Assembly: GCA_035247945.1 (NCBI GenBank)
Contig: DATFHX010000022.1
Coordinates: 1 to 61,849, forward strand
DNA: 61,849 nt
Reading direction: 5' to 3'
Origin: DATFHX01 sp035247945
GTDB taxonomy: Bacteria > Patescibacteriota > Saccharimonadia > Saccharimonadales > Saccharimonadaceae
In this document: one piece after another, positions 26,745 through 34,412 of the stretch
How positions within the stretch are numbered: position 1 is the first letter of the stretch
Layout of the letters: each line of letters opens with the position of its first letter
Translations under genes and position numbers: made by a program
Notes under the pieces: model-generated
Seen by the model: the letters and a program-made list of their open reading frames with translations, nothing else
Databases searched by the model: none
Told to the model about the DNA's origin: nothing

Positions 26745-27224
26745 GTGACAACTCTATTTATTATCGTCACCGCACAGTATGCTATTTTTGTGCTACCCAT
26801 CATTATGCTGACTGTGTTTTTCAGACTAAATAGAAGGCTGTCAATAGAATACGTAGTATCTTTTATACTTGCATGCTTACTCGGATTTTTGGGCATAAAG
26901 CTAGCATCAAGTCTCTTCTACGACCCACGTCCATTTGTCTCGACTGGAATAGCCCCTCTATTTGCTCATGCTGCAGATAACGGCTTCCCTTCGGACCATA
27001 CGACCTTCAGTATCATAATGGCTGCAGTGACGCTTTTCTATTCACGAAGAATCGGTATGGTGATGATGGTAATTGCAGGTATGATCGGATCAGCACGAGT
27101 ATTCGCACATGTCCATTCTTGGGTTGATATCATTGGGGGAATTGTCGTTGGCATTATCGTGTCTGTGATAGCGGTGCTATTTGGCAGGTATCTTACTCAA
27201 TTGGCATTTAGCCGACGAGGCTAA
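26745..27224 (+). CDS. PAP2-family phosphatase (BcrC-like)
   Basis: A 159-aa membrane protein with about five helices. The acid-phosphatase motifs are present: YDPRPF near 64, PSDHTTF near 83, and a late GSARVFAHVHSWVD with the catalytic His. BcrC-like enzymes dephosphorylate undecaprenyl pyrophosphate outside the membrane to recycle the lipid carrier. Start is GTG after AAAGGGAC. A TATACT near 26707 is the probable -10. Confidence 0.85.
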   Translation: MTTLFIIVTAQYAIFVLPIIMLTVFFRLNRRLSIEYVVSFILACLLGFLGIKLASSLFYDPRPFVSTGIAPLFAHAADNGFPSDHTTFSIIMAAVTLFYSRRIGMVMMVIAGMIGSARVFAHVHSWVDIIGGIVVGIIVSVIAVLFGRYLTQLAFSRRG

Positions 27225-27238
27225 GTTTGTAGAATGGG

Positions 27239-27889
27239 TCATTCTTTCCTAAATTTTGTGCGAGCCACTTTTCCAAGTCCAAGAATAAGAAATGTTATAG
27301 TACAAGCAATAGTTATGCCGACGATATTCAGAAGATAGAGTGAGAGCGCTCCGTCAAAAGGAGTGCCTCCTGGGGCGAGTCCTATACCTGTTGCGACAAG
27401 AGGTGGCATTAAAGAGACTGCAATCGCAATCCCCACAAAAGCCGAGCTCACTTTTGGCCGCACGACACCATACGCGGCAATTACACCAGAGGCAAAAGCT
27501 ACGATGACGGCAATTGTTCGGTTTCCGTTAAAAGATATGAGGATATCTGGAATTCGGTCGTTCTTTAATACGATCGCGGCCGTAACGGCAATAAGTAGCG
27601 TAATAGCCGTTGAAATAAACAAGAGAAGGATGGATCGGAGCATGATACGCCAGTTGCCGGCGGTAACCCCAAGACTCAATGCGATTATTGGCGCCGAGAG
27701 GGGAGCGACGATCATACTAGCGATAAGAACAGGAATACTGTCGGTCATAATGGCACCAACTGCGAGGACACCTGCACCAACAAGTAATAGATAGTAGTCC
27801 CTATCTGGCCTTGCCTTGTCTAGAATATCTTCAATACCTCGTTGTTTGCTACTTTGCGGGAAGGGACGTGGTTCATAGAGAAAAGACAT
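27239..27889 (-). CDS. DUF389-family membrane protein
   Basis: A 216-aa protein with about six helices. The stretch LIASMIVAPLSAPIIALSLG is the DUF389 hallmark; the family has no settled function, and a transport role is only a guess. Convergent with the PAP2 gene, 14 nt between stops. Confidence 0.85.
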   Translation of the reverse strand: MSFLYEPRPFPQSSKQRGIEDILDKARPDRDYYLLLVGAGVLAVGAIMTDSIPVLIASMIVAPLSAPIIALSLGVTAGNWRIMLRSILLLFISTAITLLIAVTAAIVLKNDRIPDILISFNGNRTIAVIVAFASGVIAAYGVVRPKVSSAFVGIAIAVSLMPPLVATGIGLAPGGTPFDGALSLYLLNIVGITIACTITFLILGLGKVARTKFRKE

Positions 27890-27985
27890 AGTACTAGTAT
27901 AGCAATGTTATGGAATTCTAAAGGTTTTGTCAGAATAGTATAAATCTGTCATGATAGTAAATGTAGTCTTTCTTTTGGAGGAGAT

Positions 27986-28567
27986 GTGGGAGATAGGAAG
28001 GATCCGGCGGAAGAGCTCTACAAGCTCTTCCTGATGGGGCTCACCTGGATGCGTGAGGATAACCCAGGGGTGCTGGTTCGCAGGGGTGCGAGTGTCTTTG
28101 CATCACTCGCATGTGCGAATCCGGTGTTCCGGTCGGCTCAACGATTGACGCTGCAAAGCTGGGATCTCCGAGACCGGGTCGTGAAAAATGGCAAGATCTA
28201 CAGCGGCCCCAAGTACATGGGGCTTCGAGACCTACGACGACATCTTGCTGAATCGGAGAAGCACTGTGTCGTCATGGTGGTGCCCGAGGGCTCGCTTGAT
28301 CCGGATAGGTTTTTTGGGCCGGGCGGCTACAGTCATGCTGTGACCGATGCTGGCATGGAGCTAGCCCATAGCGTTATGGGCGACTACGCGGCGATCGTTG
28401 ACAAGCAAAAATACTTGGAAGGCTGGCGAAGGCACAAGAGTCGAATGCGAGCTCTCAATCTGAAAAGACCTCAAGCCGGTCGAAGTCGAGGAACCTCGTC
28501 GAGTGACGAAGTAGGAACGGGGTACATTCCGCCTGCGCAATATGGCGAGGAGGACTACGAGTGGTAG
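27986..28567 (+). CDS. GC-rich cassette: orphan 193-aa protein
   Basis: No family is recognised. The protein is soluble. It contains PEGSLDPDRFFGPGGYSHAV near 101-120 and a basic, Ser/Arg-rich tail. The GTG start lies 2-4 nt after GGAGGAG, an unusually short spacing; no better in-frame start exists nearby. Own terminator follows by 14 nt. Confidence 0.6.
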   Translation: MGDRKDPAEELYKLFLMGLTWMREDNPGVLVRRGASVFASLACANPVFRSAQRLTLQSWDLRDRVVKNGKIYSGPKYMGLRDLRRHLAESEKHCVVMVVPEGSLDPDRFFGPGGYSHAVTDAGMELAHSVMGDYAAIVDKQKYLEGWRRHKSRMRALNLKRPQAGRSRGTSSSDEVGTGYIPPAQYGEEDYEW

Positions 28568-28580
28568 CCTGAAGGCTACT

Positions 28581-28622
28581 GGCCCTGAAGTGATATGCGT
28601 CGCTTCAGGGCCTTTCTTTTTA
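28581..28622 (+). terminator. Terminator of the 193-aa cassette
   Basis: GGCCCTGAAG and CTTCAGGGCC pair (28581-28590, 28603-28612), followed by TTTCTTTTTAT. Confidence 0.85.
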
Positions 28623-28680
28623 TAATCCAACAGATTGTATATACTATCTCTAACACTAAGCAAAAATACAAAGGAAAGTT

Positions 28681-28971
28681 ATGAGTAGATATAAAGACGG
28701 GGAATACGAAGTTGAGGGAGTGTACGGTGGTAGCAAAAGTATTATTGTCAAACTCGAGCTTTCTGGGGATGTTATCAAGGATGTTGCGGTAACCCCAAAC
28801 ACGACGATAAGAATGTCGCTCGGGCTTCAGAAGAAATTTGCTGCGGCCGTTCCTGATGTTGTAGTGGGCAAGTCGATCGATGATGTGCATTTAGATAAGC
28901 TCGCCGGGTCGAGTAAGACAACGCAGGGATTTAATGACGCAATCGAAAAAATCAAGGTTAAAGCGTCGTAG
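28681..28971 (+). CDS. Small FMN-binding-domain protein
   Basis: A 96-aa protein matching the FMN_bind fold. Key stretches are YKDGEYEVEGVYGGSKSIIV at the N-terminus and AGSSKTTQGFNDAIEKI at the C-terminus, the latter in the place of the (S/T)GAT-type flavinylation motif. Covalent FMN on the threonine would need an ApbE transferase, which is not seen here. No signal peptide. A TATACT near 28640 and AAAGGA before the ATG frame the gene. Confidence 0.7.
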   Translation: MSRYKDGEYEVEGVYGGSKSIIVKLELSGDVIKDVAVTPNTTIRMSLGLQKKFAAAVPDVVVGKSIDDVHLDKLAGSSKTTQGFNDAIEKIKVKAS

Positions 28972-28981
28972 GCATAACACT

Positions 28982-29012
28982 GTTGCAAAAGAGGGTCGCT
29001 GGTTCGGCCCTC
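28982..29012. terminator. Bidirectional hairpin
   Basis: GAGGGTCG pairs with CGGCCCTC (28991-29012). On the minus strand it is followed by TTTTGC, on the plus strand by ATTGATTT. Confidence 0.5.
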
Positions 29013-29018
29013 ATTGAT

Positions 29019-29108
29019 TTAAGCCTTCTTTTTTGGTGCGTAAAGAGTAAGAAGTCCCAAGAGGCCGGCCACCCCACTAGTGAATATTGGAGAGGATAAT
29101 AGAGAGCC
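29019..29108 (-). CDS. Possible 29-aa membrane peptide or small RNA locus
   Basis: A GTG-started frame would encode one hydrophobic helix ending in PKKKA. A minus-strand TATAAT (29140-29145) and the hairpin with TTTTGC at 28982-29012 would enclose a transcript of about 145 nt. There is no clear ribosome site, so the product could equally be a small RNA, or the region could simply be the 3' end of the upstream gene. Confidence 0.25.
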   Translation of the reverse strand, partial: GSLLSSPIFTSGVAGLLGLLTLYAPKKKA

Positions 29109-29170
29109 ACCCGACTTGAGGTGAGTCAAGAAAAGGATATCATTATAGAATGTGTAAAATGCTGTGGTAA

Positions 29171-29743
29171 CTAAAGACTCAGTAAGTCGCGTATTTTCTC
29201 TCGGTAGGCTCGTTGATTGTATTGTCCAGGATAGTCGACGAGTTCATGGTTGAGGACAATATAGCCGGCATCGCGTAATGGCTGCGCTGCAACTTCAAAG
29301 ACGTTAGATTTAATAAGTATGATTTTCATATTCTTTATGGCTAAATCATGAACCTTTTTTAAAAGTGCGGGAATCGCGGAACGAATTTTCTCCTGACGCT
29401 CCTGTTTTGTAATTTCGTGAGCGAGTGATTCATCAAGCGCTTCAATCATGTAGTATCCGTCGGAAGAAAATCGATCAAGCCAGTAGCTCTTTTTAGTTTC
29501 AATCTCCTTTTCGGTTTGCTCACTCGCTTCCTTGTAGAGTGCTTTAATCGTATTGACGAAAAGACGGTCGCCTGGATAGACTTGATCAGTTCTGTAGAAC
29601 TGACGACTGCTCGTTACACCGGCGGCTGGAGGCTGAGACTCGGCAATAAAGAGCACTTTTATACGATCGGGTTTATATTTCTGGCGTGTGACTTCATACG
29701 GTTCCATGCTTTCATAATACCGCATATGCTTGCGAAGACTCAT
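29171..29743 (-). CDS. Unassigned protein, distantly UDG-like
   Basis: A 190-aa soluble protein. The N-terminal strand and loop (IKVLFIAESQPPA) resemble the first motif of uracil-DNA-glycosylase-superfamily proteins, and KIILIKSNVFE and YIVLNHELVDYPGQ could be later core strands; the resemblance is weak. A TTTAAT element ends 7 nt before the ATG, so a leaderless start is possible. I would record the function as unknown. Confidence 0.6.
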   Translation of the reverse strand: MSLRKHMRYYESMEPYEVTRQKYKPDRIKVLFIAESQPPAAGVTSSRQFYRTDQVYPGDRLFVNTIKALYKEASEQTEKEIETKKSYWLDRFSSDGYYMIEALDESLAHEITKQERQEKIRSAIPALLKKVHDLAIKNMKIILIKSNVFEVAAQPLRDAGYIVLNHELVDYPGQYNQRAYREKIRDLLSL

Positions 29744-29786
29744 AGGGGCGATTAAAATGACAAAGCGTCTACTTTAGGAGGGTGTG

Positions 29787-30602
29787 ATGACGCGCTCGAA
29801 GTTGCACTTTGTCATTGGGCAGAAGGATCCCGAGTCTGATGAGATTGTGAGGATCATACGGTCCAAAGGACTCGGTCGAGTGACATATGCGCAGTTTAAA
29901 GGCACCGCCGTAGGGCCAAGAACCGCCTACGAGGCGGATCCTATAACGCGGAGTGATGATGAACTCATCATCCTCATAGAGTGTCGACCTAATGGGGTTA
30001 ATCTGGACGAGACCGTGGTCTTAATTGATCATCACCATCCCGGAGATCCAGGCTGGGACGCTTCGCCGAATGAGTATTGGCGGGGTTCGAGCCTAGGGCA
30101 GTTCATGAACCTACTGGAGCTACCTGCGAATCGCCGCCAACGCGCACTTGCAGCCATGGATCACTGCTTTGCGGCGGCCCTTCACGGTGAATGTCCCGGT
30201 GCGCCTCGGAGTGTCGTGCTTCAGATAAAGATCGATGAGATTGCCAGAGCACATGAAACCAGTAGCTGGAAAGTACGACGTCTTATTCGCGCGCACAGAC
30301 GTCGACTATCGCTCTGCGATTCAGTTTCCATCGGACCCGGACGCGCAATGGACTATCGTGAAACTGATCTAGGTGAGGGATATAGCTTGGATGTGCTGAC
30401 GGCACAGGTTGCTGCGGCACTCCAAGAGAGGGCAGTACTTCTGAGCCATAGCGATCCTGGAGGTCGCAAAAAAGTTACACTCACTGGCTTGGTTGCGCCA
30501 GCGATGGTGCGAGCCTTTGTGAGCCGTTGGGGAGTGGAGCGCGGATTGACAGACCTTTATGGTGTCCCTGAGCGGGGGTATGCAGGAGGATACCTACGCT
30601 AG
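29787..30602 (+). CDS. GC-rich cassette: orphan 271-aa protein with DHHH motif
   Basis: The protein has a TYAQFKGTAVGPRTAYEAD stretch near 33 and ETVVLIDHHHPGDPGWDA near 77, where a DHHH cluster recalls the metal-binding motif of DHH phosphoesterases. A middle segment (SWKVRRLIRAHRRRL) looks like a basic helix pair, and GGRKKVTLTGLVAPAMVRAFV follows near the end. I cannot assign a family with confidence; a metal-dependent phosphoesterase is one guess. ATG after TTTAGGAGGGTGTG. It is the longest unassigned cassette gene. Confidence 0.65.
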   Translation: MTRSKLHFVIGQKDPESDEIVRIIRSKGLGRVTYAQFKGTAVGPRTAYEADPITRSDDELIILIECRPNGVNLDETVVLIDHHHPGDPGWDASPNEYWRGSSLGQFMNLLELPANRRQRALAAMDHCFAAALHGECPGAPRSVVLQIKIDEIARAHETSSWKVRRLIRAHRRRLSLCDSVSIGPGRAMDYRETDLGEGYSLDVLTAQVAAALQERAVLLSHSDPGGRKKVTLTGLVAPAMVRAFVSRWGVERGLTDLYGVPERGYAGGYLR

Positions 30603-30648
30603 CATGTGTGCAGTCTGTTGAATGTAGCAGACTGCACACATGTAAGTT
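30603..30648 (+). terminator. Hairpin after the DHHH cassette gene
   Basis: A 15-bp perfect inverted repeat (30603-30617 with 30628-30642) begins immediately after the stop codon. The T-tract (TAAGTTT) is weak. Confidence 0.65.
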
Positions 30649-30690
30649 TCTAGATATTATGATATACTGCGTGCAAAAGAAAGGCGCAGT

Positions 30691-31308
30691 ATGCTTAGTT
30701 GGGTGTCCATATTAATCTCTGGGGCGATTTTACTAAGAGTGCTCGCGGGTGTAGACTATCTCCTCGCTACTATTCGCGGGTCGGTTAAGCCAAATCCAGT
30801 CACCTGGCTATTTTGGGGATTGTCACCTCTAATTGCATTTGCGGCACAGGTCCAGTATGGCCTACAGCCCTCAAGTTGGGTGACCTTCGCTCTAGGGTTG
30901 GGTCCTATTCTTATTTTTGCTATAACACTCACCAAGAGTAAACGTGAGCGTTGGAAGGTGGGTTTCTTTGATATCCTATGCGGTGCTGCTGCATTTTTGG
31001 GGATCATACTTTGGCAAGCTACAAGTGATCCAACCCTTGCTGTTGTATTTGGAATTATTGCAGATATTCTAGGTGGCATACCAACGGTCTATAAGGCGTA
31101 TATTAAGCCACAAACAGAGAAAGCTTTACCCTATTTATTAAGCGTTGCAAGTATGGTCGTAACTATGTTTACGATTGTTGATTGGAGCTTTGTTAGTGCT
31201 GGGTTTACTGTATATATATTTTGCATCAATGTCGTTATTGCAACCCTTGCCGGCACACGATGGCGGCCGGGAGTGCGAAGTCGAAAAAATATTCGAAAAA
31301 GACATTGA
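30691..31308 (+). CDS. Polytopic membrane protein with PQ-loop-like repeats
   Basis: A 205-aa protein with seven predicted helices. KPNPVTWLFWGLSPL near 30 and GGIPTVYKAYIKPQTEKALPYLL near 130 look like two PQ-loop-type repeats, so it may be a SWEET/PQ-loop relative. A GATATACT box near 30662 and AAAGG before the ATG. Function unknown; a small-solute transporter is a guess. Confidence 0.65.
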   Translation: MLSWVSILISGAILLRVLAGVDYLLATIRGSVKPNPVTWLFWGLSPLIAFAAQVQYGLQPSSWVTFALGLGPILIFAITLTKSKRERWKVGFFDILCGAAAFLGIILWQATSDPTLAVVFGIIADILGGIPTVYKAYIKPQTEKALPYLLSVASMVVTMFTIVDWSFVSAGFTVYIFCINVVIATLAGTRWRPGVRSRKNIRKRH

Positions 31309-31402
31309 CATTAAGTCAATTAAATAATAATATCGTATTCAACTGTTACGCAATCCGCGTATCAGTTTCCGATATGTTCGACAAGCACAAGGAGTGCACT
31401 CC

Positions 31403-31702
31403 ATGACTCACGGTAGTGGTGACACCGGCTCGGTGAGCGGCGAAGAGGTGCAGGGAGCGGTACGTGAGACCTCTGGTCTCTCATTCCGTGACCGGGTGGG
31501 TGCTGCAGCAGCCGGCGTGCGAACGCGGGCCGAAGGGAGCGCCGCGCTTCGTGACTTCCGGAGGCGTCCGAAGGGCGAGAGGGCGGGTGTACTCATCGTC
31601 ACCAGCCTCCTCGTCATCGGCGCGGCTTCGTCGATCAAGACCGGCTTCAAGCTGGTGCGCGGTGGCGCCCGCATGGCCAACAAGGTGCGGCGCTCCAAGT
31701 AG
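31403..31702 (+). CDS. GC-rich cassette: 99-aa protein with one membrane helix
   Basis: An acidic/Gly-rich N-terminus, an Arg-rich middle (FRRRPKGER), one membrane helix (AGVLIVTSLLVIGAASSI, about 62-79) and a basic C-terminus. The helix is followed by a GG-containing amphipathic stretch. AAGGAG lies 9 nt before the chosen ATG. No family is recognised. Confidence 0.6.
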   Translation: MTHGSGDTGSVSGEEVQGAVRETSGLSFRDRVGAAAAGVRTRAEGSAALRDFRRRPKGERAGVLIVTSLLVIGAASSIKTGFKLVRGGARMANKVRRSK

Positions 31703-31704
31703 CA

Positions 31705-31748
31705 CGGGTGCACGTGCAGGGTGGGTACTTGCCCATTCTGCACGCCCG
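31705..31748 (+). terminator. Hairpin after the 99-aa cassette gene
   Basis: A 12-bp stem with two G-T pairs (31714-31725 with 31732-31743) and an outer GGG/CCC extension. No T-run follows, so termination may depend on another factor. Confidence 0.5.
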
Positions 31749-31814
31749 ACTCGAACATATCGAATCGCTTCCATGTTTGTGTAAATATGCTGATGAGTTC
31801 AAAAGAACGAAAAG

Positions 31815-31875
31815 CGAATGAAAACGAGCCCCGTATCTCAATGCAATGTAGAATATCGAGATACGGGGCTTTGTT
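31815..31875 (-). terminator. Terminator of the Ser/Thr/Pro-rich cassette
   Basis: A 12-bp perfect stem (31828-31839 with 31858-31869) and a 18-nt loop. Minus-strand sequence after it is TCGTTTTCATTCGCTTTT; plus-strand is TTTGTTTG. Confidence 0.7.
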
Positions 31876-31877
31876 TG

Positions 31878-32336
31878 TCACGGTGTTTCCGTGAGGGGTG
31901 ACTCACTTTCCGTAGACGTTGCCGTGGGGGCGATCGTTGTCGGCTCAATCGATCCGGTAGTCGATGGACTCGGAGTTGATGAGGTTTCAAAAGTCGACCC
32001 TGAAGACGGGGAGGGTGACATTGTTTGACTCGGAGAGGGCGAAGATGAGGCGGAGAGCGTGGGTAGATGCGTCGACACGCTGCGATGTCGCCTATGAGTC
32101 GGAGCTTCGGGGTACTTCATACTCCCGGCTGGAACCTCGACACGGTCAGTCTCCTTGCGTGACGGCTTTGTAGTTATAGTCGGTGCAGTAACTGCTGCTT
32201 GTCTTCCCGAAGGAGTGCCATCTTCCGGTGTATTGAGAATGATGGAGGCGGTGAAGCAGACTGCCGGGACGAGAAGAAAGAGGAGTGTCAGGATGAAATT
32301 CTCTGTACTCATATCTTTGAATCTGCGCCAAAACAA
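31878..32336 (-). CDS. GC-rich cassette: membrane-anchored Ser/Thr/Pro-rich stalk protein
   Basis: A 152-aa protein. One membrane helix (about 13-34) follows the basic start; the remainder is low-complexity, with a run of S, P and T (SASSSPSPSQTMSPSPSS) and no Cys. This looks like an extracellular stalk or mucin-like spacer that could be glycosylated. The TTG start at 32336 is preferred because AAAGAGG lies 6 nt upstream; an ATG eight codons later (32312) has no such site. Confidence 0.55.
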   Translation of the reverse strand: MFWRRFKDMSTENFILTLLFLLVPAVCFTASIILNTPEDGTPSGRQAAVTAPTITTKPSRKETDRVEVPAGSMKYPEAPTHRRHRSVSTHLPTLSASSSPSPSQTMSPSPSSGSTFETSSTPSPSTTGSIEPTTIAPTATSTESESPLTETP

Positions 32337-32420
32337 GAGAGACCTCTTTATGTCGCGAAATGTTACCTACTATTTTTTAACATGTGATGACTCTATAGTC
32401 AAATGTAATGTCAATACAAA

Positions 32421-32453
32421 AAAGAAAGCCCTATGGGACGGGACTTTCTTTTT
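32421..32453 (-). terminator. Terminator of the MFS gene
   Basis: GAAAGCCC and GGGACTTTC pair with one bulged base, with T-runs on both strands (TTTTTTGTATTG on the minus strand). Confidence 0.6.
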
Positions 32454-32470
32454 AATAATTTTATCTGATT

Positions 32471-33868
32471 TTATTTTGTATTTTTATGTGCCTTAATAGC
32501 AAAGATAGCAATCAGAAGAGCTGCGAGTGTTAGGGCTGTAGCAACTAGAAACGCTGCGCGGTAGCCATCGATACTTGCAAGTGCAGGATTCACCCCATTT
32601 GTCAGCGCCGTTGATGTTGCGCCTGTCATAACGCCTGCGAGAACTGCTAAGCCAAAGGCGCCGCCCATCTGCTGAGAGGTATTTAGTAATCCTGAGGCGA
32701 GACCTGCCTCTCTAGCTGGGACGCCTGCCGTTGCAGCAACAGTTACGGCTACAAAGGTAACGCCGGCTCCAAGAGCCATTACGAGGAATGCAGGGAGGAT
32801 ATTCACAAAGTATGTCCCATCCAGACCTACGAAACTGAGCATAAATGTACCAATAACCATAAGAGTGGTGCCGGTAATGAGGAGCGGTTTAAATCCGTAT
32901 TTACTCACCGCTCGTGGGCTATAGGTGGAGGCTATTCCGATAATGATCGGCATGGGGAGAAAGCTGAGGCCAGTAAGTAGAGGTGAAAACTTTAGCACTT
33001 CTTGAATATAAAGCGACACAAAGAAGAACATTCCCATGAGGCTAGCTCGAATGAGTACCATCATTATGTTTGCAGAACTAATGCTACGAATCTTGAATAT
33101 AGACAGAGGCATTAACGGATGTTTAACCTTTGATTCATTTACAATAAATGCAGCGAGAACAGCGAGACTTACGAGAAATGTTCCAATTGTCGCGAAGCTT
33201 GTCCATCCCCAATGAGGCGCTTCTTCAAGTGCATATACAAGCCCGATAAGTCCAGTGGTGACAAGAATAGCACCGGGCACATCTAGGTTCTTATCAGACT
33301 CTTCCTGGATATGTGCAGGTACGAATTTTCGAAGTCCCAGATAGACAATTACTCCAACAGGAATATTGACAAAGAAATTCCATTCCCATCCCATGTACTG
33401 AGTAAGAACGCCGCCAAGAAGCACTCCAACTGCTGCGCCACCCGCACCTACTGCACTCCAAACTCCGAGTGCACGGTTTCGATCCTTACCCTCATTAAAA
33501 GTTGTCAATAGGATTGACAAAGCAGCTGGTGACATAAGAGCTGCGGCAAGTCCTTGAAGTGCTCGAAGAACAATCACAAGTGCTCCCGACTGTGCGAGTC
33601 CTATAGCAAGGGAAAATAACGTGAACGTCGCAACTCCGAGAAGCAAAACACGTCGGCGGCCATAAAGATCGGCTGCACGCCCGCCAAGCATAAGAAATCC
33701 TCCAAATGCAAGGGTATAGCTCGTCACGATCCATTGTAGTGCGGATTGATCGAGGTGGAGGGCATCCTTCATTGCGGGAAGTGCGACTGTCACGATGGCG
33801 CTGTCGAGTACAACCATAAACTGTGCTATGGCGAGAAGCACTAATATTAGCCATTTATTTCGATTCAT
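32471..33868 (-). CDS. MFS multidrug efflux transporter, DHA2 (EmrB/QacA) type
   Basis: A 465-aa protein with about 14 helices. The N-terminus FMVVLDSAIVTVALPAM carries the DHA2 motif D1 (LDxTIVNVALP), and GRAADLYGRRRVLL is the MFS loop 2-3 motif. It would export drugs or dyes using the proton gradient. It is divergent from a MarR gene, with an operator between them. Confidence 0.93.
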   Translation of the reverse strand: MNRNKWLILVLLAIAQFMVVLDSAIVTVALPAMKDALHLDQSALQWIVTSYTLAFGGFLMLGGRAADLYGRRRVLLLGVATFTLFSLAIGLAQSGALVIVLRALQGLAAALMSPAALSILLTTFNEGKDRNRALGVWSAVGAGGAAVGVLLGGVLTQYMGWEWNFFVNIPVGVIVYLGLRKFVPAHIQEESDKNLDVPGAILVTTGLIGLVYALEEAPHWGWTSFATIGTFLVSLAVLAAFIVNESKVKHPLMPLSIFKIRSISSANIMMVLIRASLMGMFFFVSLYIQEVLKFSPLLTGLSFLPMPIIIGIASTYSPRAVSKYGFKPLLITGTTLMVIGTFMLSFVGLDGTYFVNILPAFLVMALGAGVTFVAVTVAATAGVPAREAGLASGLLNTSQQMGGAFGLAVLAGVMTGATSTALTNGVNPALASIDGYRAAFLVATALTLAALLIAIFAIKAHKNTK

Positions 33869-33909
33869 ACATCTCCTTTTATTTTAGGTTCGAAATGATT
33901 ATAGACTCA

Positions 33910-33932
33910 AATAGTTGAAGTTGTCAACTATT
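33910..33932. promoter_or_regulatory. MarR operator overlapping the -35 box
   Basis: AATAGTTGA and TCAACTATT form a perfect 9-bp inverted repeat with a 5-nt spacer. Its right arm overlaps TTGTCA (33921-33926), the -35 box of the MarR gene. Confidence 0.75.
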
Positions 33933-33949
33933 ATATTTTACTATATAAT
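33921..33949 (+). promoter_or_regulatory. marR promoter (TTGTCA-17-TATAAT)
   Basis: -35 TTGTCA (33921-33926) and -10 TATAAT (33944-33949) with a 17-nt spacer. The -10 ends 6 nt before the ATG at 33956, so the transcript is predicted to be leaderless. Confidence 0.75.
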
Positions 33950-33955
33950 ACAAAT

Positions 33956-34405
33956 ATGAAGACACAAGCTCTCGAAAGCTCAATATACTGGCAAATGGTA
34001 CAAGTGGCTGTACGTGTAAAGCACGATCTGGGTCGTCTTGCGGAGACATATGATCTGACTAATATGCAGGTATTCACGTTATGCTCACTTTCTCCGAGCG
34101 AAGACCTTCCTATGAATCGTCTTTCACATTTACTTGCATGTGATGCTTCAAATGTCACTGGTATAGTAGATCGACTTGTTCAGCGTGGCCTCATCACGAG
34201 AGCTGAGTGTGAAACTGATCGTCGCGTTAAAGTGATTAGCTTGACGGAAAGCGGAAGACAGTTACGGGAAGTGATGATCGAGGAGATTGTGTCAAACAGA
34301 CCACCCACAATGTCTGTGCTTTCTGAAAAAGAACTAGAGCAATTCGATTATCTATTAACGAAAGCGCTTACAAAGCAAGAAAAAGACTCACAAAAGAAAT
34401 CATAG
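33956..34405 (+). CDS. MarR-family transcriptional regulator
   Basis: A 149-aa winged-helix regulator. NRLSHLLACDASNVTGIVDRLVQRGLI (split as NRLSHLLACDASNVTG and DRLVQRGLI) is the DNA-recognition helix and the wing follows with ETDRRVKVISLTESG. It likely represses itself and the divergent MFS gene through the inverted repeat between them, as known for MarR/EmrR. The VIT1/CCC1 gene follows after 7 nt and may be co-regulated. Confidence 0.93.
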   Translation: MKTQALESSIYWQMVQVAVRVKHDLGRLAETYDLTNMQVFTLCSLSPSEDLPMNRLSHLLACDASNVTGIVDRLVQRGLITRAECETDRRVKVISLTESGRQLREVMIEEIVSNRPPTMSVLSEKELEQFDYLLTKALTKQEKDSQKKS

Positions 34406-34412
34406 GAGAAAT

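Noticed and set aside
31464..31841. Several overlapping frames around the 99-aa cassette gene
   Set aside because: Only the frame starting at 31403 has AAGGAG upstream; the others are products of high GC content.
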